From positions 1 through 37,992 of the forward strand of contig JAAZNW010000052.1 in assembly GCA_012798065.1 (NCBI GenBank): a DNA stretch of 37,992 bases. Reading direction: 5' to 3'. Shown here in pieces: positions 25,185 through 33,318 of this stretch. Numbering within the stretch: position 1 is the first letter of the stretch; every line of letters begins with the position of its first letter. Source of the DNA: Chloroflexota bacterium (GTDB taxonomy: Bacteria; Chloroflexota; Anaerolineae; Anaerolineales; Anaerolineaceae). Position numbers and translations under genes: made by a program. The notes under the pieces were generated by a model. That model worked only from the letters and a program-made list of their open reading frames with translations, did not search any database and was not told the DNA's origin.

Positions 25185-26189
25185 ATGTCCTTCACCCTTA
25201 TACTTTTAGTTGGGTTAGCCGTAATTTTTAATTTTCTTAATGGAGTTCACGACTCTGCAAACATAGTGGCAACAGCCATCTCATCGCGGGCCATGGCTCC
25301 ACGGACGGCGCTTATTGTGGTGGCGATCGCAGAATTCTGCGGCCCTTTCATTTTCGGCGTTGCGGTTGCCAATACGATCGGGAACGGTGTTGTCGCATCC
25401 GATCAGATCAATTCGCAGGTGATCATTGCGGCATTAATCAGCGCGATCGTGTGGAATATCTTAACCTGGGTACTGGGTATCCCCAGCAGCTCCATGCACG
25501 CGTTAATTGGCGGCTTGATCGGCGCTGTGGTGGCGGGCGCAGGCTTTATGGCGATCAAACTGGATGGTGTGATCAAGGTATTGATCTCGCTATTCGCTTC
25601 TCCGATCATTGGTTTTTTTGCGGGGATTTTGATCGCCAACCTGATTTTTCTCCTTTCGTGGAAGAGTTCCCCAAAAATCAATGGGGTTTTCAAAAAGCTG
25701 CAAATCATCACCTCGTTGGGGTTGGCGTTGAGCCATGGCACCAATGACGCGCAGAAAACCATGGGCATCATCACTTTAGGTTTGCTCATCAGCGGCATGA
25801 TCCCAAGTTTTCACGTGCCGTTTTGGGTGATTTTTGTTTGCGCCCTCTCGATGGCAATAGGCATCTCCCTGGGAGGATGGCAATTGATCCGAACCCTGGG
25901 GTCCAGGTTCTATAAGATACGCCCTGTGCACGGGTTCGCCTCTCAGTTTGCTTCTACCGCGGTCATCCTCTCCGCCTCTCTATTGGGCGCCCCGGTGAGC
26001 ACCACCCAGGTGGTCAGCACAGCCATTATGGGGGTGGGCGCCGCGGAACGGGTGAGCAAAGTGCGTTGGGGAGTGGCCATCAATATCGGTTTTGCCTGGT
26101 TGTACACCATCCCTTTGACCGCGCTCCTGGCGGCTGGTATTTATGCTTTCATGAAATTTATTCTTCCCATGATTACTCAACTTTTATAA
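25185..26189 (+). CDS. pit: PiT-family inorganic phosphate permease
   Basis: This 334-aa membrane protein has about ten hydrophobic segments. The two PiT signature repeats are present: FLNGVHDSANIVATAISS near residues 17-34 and LSHGTNDAQKTMG near 184-196, both carrying the conserved Asp. It exchanges phosphate with H+ or Na+ across the cytoplasmic membrane. Its place directly after DUF47 is standard. Its place at the end of a cluster full of phosphate-ester enzymes is suggestive: it could take up or release phosphate freed by the HAD enzymes. Confidence 0.92.
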   Translation: MSFTLILLVGLAVIFNFLNGVHDSANIVATAISSRAMAPRTALIVVAIAEFCGPFIFGVAVANTIGNGVVASDQINSQVIIAALISAIVWNILTWVLGIPSSSMHALIGGLIGAVVAGAGFMAIKLDGVIKVLISLFASPIIGFFAGILIANLIFLLSWKSSPKINGVFKKLQIITSLGLALSHGTNDAQKTMGIITLGLLISGMIPSFHVPFWVIFVCALSMAIGISLGGWQLIRTLGSRFYKIRPVHGFASQFASTAVILSASLLGAPVSTTQVVSTAIMGVGAAERVSKVRWGVAINIGFAWLYTIPLTALLAAGIYAFMKFILPMITQLL

Positions 26190-26198
26190 GAGGTACAG

Positions 26199-27095
26199 AT
26201 GACAGAAACAAGTACAAAGTACGATGCGATTTTTGTGGGCAACTACACGAAAGATACCATTATCACGCCTGAAGGTACGCGTTACGCGGATGGCGGCGGG
26301 ATGAACTATGCCGCGCACGCTGCCAGCGCCCTGGGGCTGAAGGCTGCGGTGGTAACCCGCCTGGCAAAAGAAGATGAGCATGTGGTCAACGAGATACGCG
26401 CTCACGGTATTGATTGTTACCCGGTCTATTCTCCATCTTCCACCCTTATGACGCTGGAGTACAAGACCAGCGATGTGGATAAACGCAGCCTTTATGTAAA
26501 GGCAACTGCGGGGACGATCCGCGCGGCTGATTTGTCAGGGTTGGCAGCCCGCGCCATCGTGGTGAGCCCCAGCCTGCGCGGCGAGGTGGAAGCGGACTTT
26601 TTTGAAACACAGCGGAAACGGCAGGGGGTGTTGCTATCAGCGGATGTGCAGGGGTTTGTGCGGGTGTTGCGCGGCGAGTCGCTGGTGTACGAACCCTGGC
26701 CGGATATGGAACGCGTACTGCGCCAGCTGGATGTTCTCAAGACCGACGCGGTTGAAGCGGCCTACCTGACCGGCGAACAGGATATCGAAAATGCAGCGCG
26801 CCGTTTCGCTTCGCTGGGCGCGAAAGAAATATTGCTTTCTCACAGCGAAGGTATTCTCGTGCACGCCGAGGGCAAATTCTATCATTACCTCTTTCACGCA
26901 AACTCGATGAGCGGGCGCAGCGGCAGGGGCGACACCTGCGTGGGTTCATACGTCGCGAAACGGCTAACGCTACCTCCGTATGAAGCCGGTAAATGGTCAG
27001 CCGCGACCACCAGCCTTAAGATCGAGCGGTTGGGAGTGTTCAACCGCAGCGTGGCTGAGGTAGAGGAGTTTATTTCACGCCATTATGCTGATTGA
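26199..27095 (+). CDS. PfkB-family kinase, possibly inositol kinase-like
   Basis: A 298-aa ribokinase/PfkB-family protein. It has an N-terminal VGNYTKDT motif, a Gly-rich DGGGMNYAAH substrate loop near residue 31, and the C-terminal GRGDTC motif with catalytic-base Asp245. From memory, the SADVQGFVRV and VLKTDAVEA segments resemble the plant myo-inositol kinase branch more than ribokinase or fructokinase, which would fit the inositol genes nearby. That assignment is tentative. The start has a GAGGT site, 10 bases after pit. Its end overlaps the next gene by 11 bases. Confidence 0.82.
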   Translation: MTETSTKYDAIFVGNYTKDTIITPEGTRYADGGGMNYAAHAASALGLKAAVVTRLAKEDEHVVNEIRAHGIDCYPVYSPSSTLMTLEYKTSDVDKRSLYVKATAGTIRAADLSGLAARAIVVSPSLRGEVEADFFETQRKRQGVLLSADVQGFVRVLRGESLVYEPWPDMERVLRQLDVLKTDAVEAAYLTGEQDIENAARRFASLGAKEILLSHSEGILVHAEGKFYHYLFHANSMSGRSGRGDTCVGSYVAKRLTLPPYEAGKWSAATTSLKIERLGVFNRSVAEVEEFISRHYAD

Positions 27096-27963
27096 CCCGC
27101 TGCAGCGCCGTGAAAAGATCCAGGCGGACCTGCTTAAAGCCAGGTCGGGGTATGAGGTTTTATGGCAGCAGGTGACCGGCGATTGGCGCAGCGCAGAAAA
27201 AGGCTGCCATGGCTGGTTGACGTACTCAGCCAACTACCTTTTTTCTTTCGACGGTTTAAAGTGGGGATTGGATACCTACGCAATGCCCGCGCGTATTCAG
27301 GGGATGCGCTCGCCAGAGTACCGGGCAGATCTGGCGCCCCTTTCGCTGATGGTGCTGACGCACGCTCATCGCGACCATCTGGACACGAACCTCATCCAGG
27401 CACTCATCAATTCCGAGGTCCAGTGGGTCATCCCCGAGCATGTGCAGGAGGTGCTGCGCGGGATGGGGGCGCTGCCTGGAAAAAACGTCATCACCCCTGT
27501 GCCCGGGCAGCCCATTCAAAAGGGAGCGCTGCGTTTACTACCCTTTGAATCACTCCACCTGCATGGCGTTTATGGTGTGCCCGAGACCGGCTACCTGGTG
27601 GAATACCAAAATCAACGCTGGTTGTTTCCAGGGGATGTGCGCGTTTACGATAACAGCAGGTTACCTGATTTCGGCAGGCTGGATGGCGTAGTCGCGCATC
27701 TGTGGCTGGGGAAAGCCTGCGCGATGGATGGGGAACCCCCTTTCCTTGACGCTTTTTGTCAATTTTTCTCGAGATTGGGTGCTGAACAATTGTTCATTAC
27801 CCATCTGAATGAATTTGGCAGAGATGAAAATGAGCTTTGGTCTGAAGACCATTTTTATCTGGTAAAAACCAATTTGAAAAAGCGCGCGCCAGGTTTGAAA
27901 GTGCAAAAATTTTTAATGGGAGACAGGATGATATTTAACCCATCCGCCCATAGAATGGAGTAG
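27085..27963 (+). CDS. Metallo-beta-lactamase-fold hydrolase
   Basis: A 292-aa protein with the MBL metal motif THAHRDHLD at residues 92-100, then a His near 189 (SLHLHG), GDVR with the bridging Asp, and a late FITHLNE His. This matches UlaG-type lactonase-like proteins better than beta-lactamases, so a lactone or phosphoester substrate from sugar or polyol metabolism is plausible. It overlaps the PfkB kinase gene by 11 bases and lies 8 bases before the next kinase gene, so the three form one translational unit. Confidence 0.8.
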   Translation: MLIDPLQRREKIQADLLKARSGYEVLWQQVTGDWRSAEKGCHGWLTYSANYLFSFDGLKWGLDTYAMPARIQGMRSPEYRADLAPLSLMVLTHAHRDHLDTNLIQALINSEVQWVIPEHVQEVLRGMGALPGKNVITPVPGQPIQKGALRLLPFESLHLHGVYGVPETGYLVEYQNQRWLFPGDVRVYDNSRLPDFGRLDGVVAHLWLGKACAMDGEPPFLDAFCQFFSRLGAEQLFITHLNEFGRDENELWSEDHFYLVKTNLKKRAPGLKVQKFLMGDRMIFNPSAHRME

Positions 27964-27971
27964 AAAACGCC

Positions 27972-29171
27972 ATGAAAGAGACCAAAGTGTTAGACAATAA
28001 GGATATTTTTTGCCATGAGCTGCAGTTAAAGATGAACCAGCTGGCGCCAGTTTGCGCCAAAATGGAGCCTTACGAGTTCCGCTATTCCCTTAACAATATC
28101 ACGCCAGAAGAAGGAAGCTGGGCATCTGTTTTGCTGGAAACGCCTGAAACCATCGAGGGGTGGATCAGCTCGGCGGAATTTTTTGAAAGTATTCAGATCA
28201 AACCACGGGTCGAAGGCGCGATTGTACTGGACGCGACCATCACGCGTTTAACCCAAATGCTGTTCGTTGGGTTGGTGACCGGTGATTACGCAACCGATTG
28301 GGTGCACAAATGGTTTTATTTTGATCCACGCAGTTTTAATTTTTACGCTCGTTCGTTCTATCTTACCGATGAAATACGCCATCACCTTGGCGGTGCTCCT
28401 TACCGCGCCTTCGAGCAGAAGCAGGCTGCCTTTGAACTGGCACACGAAGTTGGCTACCAGGAGTTTAAGGCAGCCAACGAAGAGATAGACCGGGCTTACA
28501 TCGAAACCATTCTGGCATTGGTAGAAAAAAAAGGCACGCCAATCATGCTGGCAATTGCTGGTCCGACCGCGGCGGGAAAAACAGAGATCGTTGAGCGCCT
28601 GAGCGCACGATTCGCGGAGCGATCGCAAAAGATCGCGGCTATTGAGCTGGATAACTTCCTGCTGGATCGTGATTATCGCGAAGAGCACAATATCGGCTCT
28701 TTTGGGGCTCGCGCGCTGCATTTTGGTTTATTGAGGAGTTGCGTCAGAGATATTCTCAATAACAAAACCATTTTCACCCCGCGTTACAACTTTATCGATG
28801 GCACATCCAGTCACGATCTGGATGGACAACGAAAGCCGCATGGTAAACCAGTGCAGGTTGACCCCGCCGACATTGTATTTATCGAAGGGAACTCACCTTT
28901 CTTGCTTCCGGGTATGGCTGAACTGGTGGGAATTAAATGCGTATATCTGACGGATGACCCCGTGCGTCTCAAGCGTAAATGGCGCCGTGACATTGATTAC
29001 CGCAAGAAATACGACCCGTATTATCTGCGCAACCGGTTTTTCAAGGAACAGCCCCCCATGGCGGCTAAAAATTATCAGCCCCAACTGGCGCTGTGCGATA
29101 TCTTTGTGGATACAACGCACGCTGCTCTGTGGGTAACCCCTGAAACCAGAGCATTGTTATCGCCCAGCTGA
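27972..29171 (+). CDS. P-loop kinase (uridine kinase/phosphoribulokinase-like) with N-terminal extension
   Basis: A 399-aa protein. Residues ~188-390 form a uridine-kinase/PRK-like domain: Walker A GPTAAGKT at 197-204, a LDNFLLDRDY segment near 226-235 (the DDFY-like substrate loop), FIEGN as the Walker B-like strand, and a basic LKRKWRRDIDYRKK lid. Residues 1-185 form a mixed domain I cannot assign; homology to the N-terminal domain of bacterial uridine-kinase-like proteins that fuse a TGS-like or cyclase-like fold is not obvious. The phosphoryl acceptor is unknown. It is the last gene before a 440-base non-coding gap. The Shine-Dalgarno is weak, implying coupling to the MBL gene. Confidence 0.75.
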   Translation: MKETKVLDNKDIFCHELQLKMNQLAPVCAKMEPYEFRYSLNNITPEEGSWASVLLETPETIEGWISSAEFFESIQIKPRVEGAIVLDATITRLTQMLFVGLVTGDYATDWVHKWFYFDPRSFNFYARSFYLTDEIRHHLGGAPYRAFEQKQAAFELAHEVGYQEFKAANEEIDRAYIETILALVEKKGTPIMLAIAGPTAAGKTEIVERLSARFAERSQKIAAIELDNFLLDRDYREEHNIGSFGARALHFGLLRSCVRDILNNKTIFTPRYNFIDGTSSHDLDGQRKPHGKPVQVDPADIVFIEGNSPFLLPGMAELVGIKCVYLTDDPVRLKRKWRRDIDYRKKYDPYYLRNRFFKEQPPMAAKNYQPQLALCDIFVDTTHAALWVTPETRALLSPS

Positions 29172-29223
29172 AAACCTGCCGTTCCCCGAGTGTGAGGTTG
29201 TGATAAAGAATGGCGTCTTTCGA

Positions 29224-29276
29224 GGAACCGTCGAAACATGCCCGTTTGAGCGGCTCCCGCTCAATGTATCGGTTCC
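29224..29276. other. Nested stem-loop structure in the 29172-29611 gap
   Basis: An outer 7-bp stem (29224-29230 with 29270-29276) encloses a perfect 8-bp stem with a 3-base loop (29246-29253 with 29257-29264). There is no T tract. It may be a transcript end structure for the kinase gene or a small structured RNA. The remainder of 29172-29611 holds no gene I can support, only the promoter described separately. Confidence 0.4.
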
Positions 29277-29472
29277 GTGAGGTTTACTCGCCTGCGCCAG
29301 GCACTTGAACCGCCAGGTTAGCTAGAACAGACATCGACGATTGGGCGCAAAAAAAAAGAACTTATTGAACACGAAACGCGGCGTCACCGAAGAAACCAGG
29401 CCTTGATTCAAGCCAGACCACAAAATGGAAGCAGCCTGAGCCTGCGTGTTTTACCAGTTCTTCGGGGATTCA

Positions 29473-29500
29473 TTGACTATTGTGGCCATAAGTGTACAAT
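29473..29500 (+). promoter_or_regulatory. Sigma-70 promoter for the M20 hydrolase gene
   Basis: TTGACT at 29473-29478 and TACAAT at 29495-29500 are 16 bases apart, close to consensus. The predicted start is about 105 bases before ATG 29612. The leader includes a GC-rich inverted pair (GCAGGC near 29515 and GCCTGC near 29543). Confidence 0.6.
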
Positions 29501-29611
29501 AAAAGGCGAGCCGGGCAGGCGCGCTGAACAGGTCTTCAGGCAGCCTGCTCACTGTGAAAGATAAGGTTAACCGGTCTAAGCGGGTCGAAATCGCTTCTGT
29601 GAGAGGAGAAA

Positions 29612-30829
29612 ATGAACATTCAAGCGGAGATTAAGCAACGGGTTGCAGTCAGGCGACAGGACATCATCCAGTTTATGCGCGATATTTGTGCCATCCCTTC
29701 GATGGAGTCAATGATCGGCCCGGTCGGTGAGCGTATCCAGCAGGAGATGCGTACGCTGGGGTACGACGAGGCTCGGTTTGACTTGATGGGCAACACGATT
29801 GGGCGCATCGGCAATGGCCCCAAAGTGCTGGTGTATGATTCACACATCGACACCGTGGGTGTTGGCGACAAGGAAACCTGGCCCTGGGACCCCTTTGTCG
29901 GCAAGGTGGAAGAAGGCGTGCTTTACGCTCGTGGCGCCTGTGATGAGAAGGGCAGCACCCCCGGCATGATCTATGGTTTGTCTATTGCCCGCGACCTGGG
30001 CCTTTTAAAGTATTACACGGTCTATTATTTTGGCAACATGGAAGAGTGGTGCGATGGAATCGCCCCCAACGCCTTTGTTGATGTCGACCCAAAGGTACGC
30101 CCTGACTTTGTGGTTATCGGTGAACCCACGCGGATGAACGTGTATCGCGGACACAAAGGGCGCATTGAGCTCAAAGTGACCGCTTCAGGCCGCTCAGCGC
30201 ACGCCGCCGTGCACTACCTCGGCGATAATGCGGTTTACAAAATGATTTCCATCATTAATTCAATCCGAGAGCTCGACCGGCGTTTTCGCTTTGGCATGGG
30301 GTCACACCCGGTTTTGGGTCACGCGTCCGTCGTCGTCACAGACGCAGCGGTGCGCACGAATTCATTGAACGCGGTGCCCGATCAATTCACGATTTTCCTT
30401 GACCGACGCATCACATTGAACGAATCGCATGATGAGGTGATCGACCTGATCAAAGGATTGATCCCAGATTATTTGCGGGATGAGATCAAAGTGGAAGAGC
30501 TGTACTACGACACGCCATCTTATACCGGGTTTGTGTTTCCGCTGCCCAAGTATTTCCCGGCATGGCTCGCGGAAGAAAAGCATCCGCTGGTGCGAGCAGG
30601 TCAGGGAACAATTGAAGACCTGTGGGGTGAACCCCGGCCGCTTGGCACCTGGGAATTTTCAACCAACGGGACTTACTGGGCAGGAAAAGCCGGGATTCCC
30701 TCCATTGGTTTCGGCCCCGGTGATGAAAAAGATGCGCATTCTCCCACGGAACACGTATCGCTGGACGATGTGGTAACCGCCACCGAGTTCTACGCGTACC
30801 TGCCGTATAAACTTCAACAACGTGCCTGA
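29612..30829 (+). CDS. M20-family metallohydrolase, YgeY-like
   Basis: A 405-aa cytoplasmic dipeptidase/deacylase of the M20 ArgE/DapE superfamily. It shows YDSHIDTVG (metal His78, Asp80), ARGACDEKG (Asp111), NMEEW (catalytic Glu144 and metal Glu145), GEPT, and the C-terminal AHSPTEH metal His. A dimerisation insert near 185-290 is present (GHKGRIELKVTASGRSAHAA). The overall style matches YgeY, which is linked in some bacteria to selenium-dependent purine/hydantoin metabolism, but none of those genes is nearby. The start ATG has a GAGAGGAG site. It stands as a single-gene unit between a promoter and a terminator. Confidence 0.85.
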   Translation: MNIQAEIKQRVAVRRQDIIQFMRDICAIPSMESMIGPVGERIQQEMRTLGYDEARFDLMGNTIGRIGNGPKVLVYDSHIDTVGVGDKETWPWDPFVGKVEEGVLYARGACDEKGSTPGMIYGLSIARDLGLLKYYTVYYFGNMEEWCDGIAPNAFVDVDPKVRPDFVVIGEPTRMNVYRGHKGRIELKVTASGRSAHAAVHYLGDNAVYKMISIINSIRELDRRFRFGMGSHPVLGHASVVVTDAAVRTNSLNAVPDQFTIFLDRRITLNESHDEVIDLIKGLIPDYLRDEIKVEELYYDTPSYTGFVFPLPKYFPAWLAEEKHPLVRAGQGTIEDLWGEPRPLGTWEFSTNGTYWAGKAGIPSIGFGPGDEKDAHSPTEHVSLDDVVTATEFYAYLPYKLQQRA

Positions 30830-30867
30830 GCCAGCCTTCCCAACGGATAATCAAGCACGATTCTCAC

Positions 30868-30902
30868 CTGCCCGGGTTCCCTTTCCGGGCAGTGTCTTTT
30901 CT
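30868..30902 (+). terminator. Rho-independent terminator after the M20 hydrolase gene
   Basis: A perfect 8-bp GC-rich stem (30868-30875 with 30885-30892) with a 9-base loop is followed by TGTCTTTTCT. It lies 39 bases after the stop codon. Confidence 0.75.
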
Positions 30903-31020
30903 ACCAGGCTCACCTCGCTATTCGAATGAGGAGATGTTTCAATCTGTAGTATAGTAAATGAAAGTCAACCGTTTACCAGGTCATGGCCGCGAGACCCGCT
31001 GTGGTAGGAAGGAGATTCAC

Positions 31021-32922
31021 ATGTCCAGAAAACCATCCCTGAAGCAAAGAATTCAATACCATACAGATAACCTGATGGCGCGCGGACCACAAGCCATGAT
31101 CGGTTTGTTGGGGGTGTTCTCCCTCATCATCATTCTCTTATCCGCGTTCGTCGTTACCATTGGCGGGAGAATCTTCTTTCCGGAGGGAGTTGATAATCTA
31201 TCGTTCATTGAAGCCTTCTGGTTGAGCCTGGTGCGAACCCTTGACCCGGGCACCATGGGAGCAGACGAGGGGTGGGGATTCCGCCTGATCATGCTGATCC
31301 TCCCTACCCTTGGCGGGGTGTTCATCATCAGCACCTTGATCGGCGTCCTCAGTAACATGATCCAGAACAAGATTGAGGATTTGCGTAAAGGTCGCTCGCT
31401 GGTATTGGAAGAAAACCACACCATCATCCTGGGCTGGTCTTCACAGGTGTTTACGATTCTGTCAGAGCTTGTTGAGGCGAATCTGAACCAGGTCAACCCT
31501 TCTATCGCCATTCTGGCCATGAAAGAGAAGGTGGAGATGGAGGATGAAATTCGTTCTCGCCTGCGCGACACCAAAAACACGCGCATCATTTGTCGCAGCG
31601 GCTCGCCCATCGACCCCGCGGCGCTGGAGCTGGTTCGACCGCAGCACGCGCGTTCGATTATCGTGATCCCCCCTGAAGACCAGGACCCCGATAATTTTGT
31701 GATAAAAACGGTTCTGGCAATCACCAATAACCCCCATCGTCGCGCAGAAGCCTACATTATTGTTACCCAGATACGGGATGAAAAAAACCTGCAGGTGGTT
31801 CAAATGCTCGGAAAAAAAGACCGGGTATGCGCGCTGTTGGCGCGGGACATTATCGCCAGGGTGACCGCGCAGACTTCCCGTCAATCAGGTCTATCCATTG
31901 TCTACACCGAGCTGTTCAATTTTTCGGGCGATGAGATTTACTTCAAGGAGGAAAAAGCGCTTACAGGTAAACGCTACCGCGATGCGCTGACCAGTTACGC
32001 GACCTCATCGGTGATCGGGTTATTCAAAGCAGACGCAACAACCGTCCAGCTGAATCCGCCAATGGACTCGCTTATCCAGCCGGGTGACCAACTAATTTGT
32101 ATCTCTGCCGATGACGACACTATCCTTTACAGCGCGAGCCCTGATACTCCTGCAATTGAGAGCATCCAGTCAGCACCTCAGCCCATATCGGTGAAAAAGG
32201 AGCGTCTTTTGCTGCTGGGCTGGAATGATTATGGAGCCACCATCCTGCGGGAATTGGATAATTATGTTGGGTATGGGTCGCAGATAACCATCGTGGCGGA
32301 CGAGACCTTTCAAGAAAAGGTGAGTACCTGCACGCGCCTGAAGAACCAAACGATCGAATTCCACGCGGGAGATACCACGAACCGCAGCCTGCTGGATGAA
32401 CTGAAGGTCGAAGACTATGACCATGTGATCGTGCTCGCTGATACCTCTTTAGATTTTCAGGAGGCTGATGCGCGAACACTGGTGACACTGCTCCATCTGC
32501 GGGATATTTCTTTGCAAGACGAAACCCCATTTTCGATTGTCAGTGAAATGCTGGATCTACGCAACCGCGAACTAGCCACAGTTACCAAGGTAGATGACTT
32601 CATTGTGAGCACCCACTTGATTTCGTTGATAATCGCTCAGCTCTCTGAAAACATCCATCTGATGCCGGTGTTCACTGATATGCTCAATGAAAAGGGGGCT
32701 GAGATTTACTTAAAACCGGTTGAAGAGTACATCAAAACCGGAGTAGAGGTGAATTTTTACACGGTGGTGGAAGCCGCGGCGCGAAGGAATGAAACCGCCA
32801 TTGGCTACCGCAGTGCTTCAGCCGATGAAAAATCCGATTCGTATGGTGTGCATATCAACCCGGATAAATCGGCGGTCATTACCTTTAACCCCGGGGACAA
32901 GGTGATTGTCTTTGCCGAGTAG
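31021..32922 (+). CDS. CASTOR/POLLUX/SYM8-type ion channel with RCK domains
   Basis: A 633-aa potassium-channel-like protein. TM1 is about residues 24-46, a pore helix and filter-like TLDPGTMG segment follow at 62-80, and TM2 is about 88-110. Two cytoplasmic RCK/TrkA-N-like Rossmann domains begin at HTIILGWS (133) and RLLLLGWNDYG (about 400). This layout and the middle region match the CASTOR/POLLUX family, named for plant symbiosis channels, of which bacterial members are uncharacterised. ATG 31021 has an AAGGAGA site and is preferred over the in-frame ATG 30958, which lacks one. A TATAGT at 30950-30955 could be its -10 box. Confidence 0.85.
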   Translation: MSRKPSLKQRIQYHTDNLMARGPQAMIGLLGVFSLIIILLSAFVVTIGGRIFFPEGVDNLSFIEAFWLSLVRTLDPGTMGADEGWGFRLIMLILPTLGGVFIISTLIGVLSNMIQNKIEDLRKGRSLVLEENHTIILGWSSQVFTILSELVEANLNQVNPSIAILAMKEKVEMEDEIRSRLRDTKNTRIICRSGSPIDPAALELVRPQHARSIIVIPPEDQDPDNFVIKTVLAITNNPHRRAEAYIIVTQIRDEKNLQVVQMLGKKDRVCALLARDIIARVTAQTSRQSGLSIVYTELFNFSGDEIYFKEEKALTGKRYRDALTSYATSSVIGLFKADATTVQLNPPMDSLIQPGDQLICISADDDTILYSASPDTPAIESIQSAPQPISVKKERLLLLGWNDYGATILRELDNYVGYGSQITIVADETFQEKVSTCTRLKNQTIEFHAGDTTNRSLLDELKVEDYDHVIVLADTSLDFQEADARTLVTLLHLRDISLQDETPFSIVSEMLDLRNRELATVTKVDDFIVSTHLISLIIAQLSENIHLMPVFTDMLNEKGAEIYLKPVEEYIKTGVEVNFYTVVEAAARRNETAIGYRSASADEKSDSYGVHINPDKSAVITFNPGDKVIVFAE

Positions 32923-33259
32923 AAAGCGATTTTTTCAGTTTCTTTTTTTTGCGTGATGGATTGCCCGGCGTGATAGGAGCTGCTGCTCGCGGGAAAACAG
33001 CGTGAACCCGCAAACCGCCGCCCAGCCCGCAATGACGGTTATTTCGCGCAAACCCTTGAGGTAAAGTGGACGCAGGCAGCAGTGGCGTTTACAGCGCCGC
33101 TCTGCGCGGGCATTCAGAATTCTGGAATTCAAACTTTCGAATACCATCGGAGCATCAAAGGCAAACCAGCGTTTAGCCAGACGGGTTTTACCTGGCGCGT
33201 CATTGCGCTTGCCGTACTGGTAATAGCTTCTCTTTATAAGAACATCTTGCGAATTTGGC
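32923..33259. other. Intergenic stretch without a supported gene
   Basis: About 340 bases between the channel gene and the aldolase promoter. There is a T-rich tract near 32932-32950. Frames are open on both strands (33082-33306 plus, 32935-33345 minus) but neither has a ribosome binding site or recognisable protein motif. The minus-strand frame is rich in Arg, Cys and His and the plus-strand frame ends in a hydrophobic stretch. It could be a degenerate or repeated intergenic element, which cannot be tested from one window. Confidence 0.4.
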
Positions 33260-33288
33260 TTTACATTCTCACGGCTGTTCTTTATACT
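33260..33288 (+). promoter_or_regulatory. Sigma-70 promoter of the class II aldolase gene
   Basis: TTTACA at 33260-33265 and TATACT at 33283-33288 are 17 bases apart, a near-consensus promoter. The predicted start is about 25 bases before ATG 33319, which has a GGAGG site. Confidence 0.7.
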
Positions 33289-33318
33289 GGGCGTATTCCG
33301 GGATAATGGAGGCGTTAA

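Noticed and set aside
29211-29309. 32-codon ORF in the gap after the P-loop kinase gene
   Set aside because: No clear ribosome binding site, and it covers the nested hairpin. Composition gives no reason to call it.
30958-31020. Longer start for the ion channel (ATG 30958)
   Set aside because: It has no ribosome binding site and is almost on top of a possible -10 box; ATG 31021 has AAGGAGA at good spacing.
31053-31727. 224-codon minus-strand frame
   Set aside because: Antisense shadow of the channel gene with low-complexity composition and no family resemblance.
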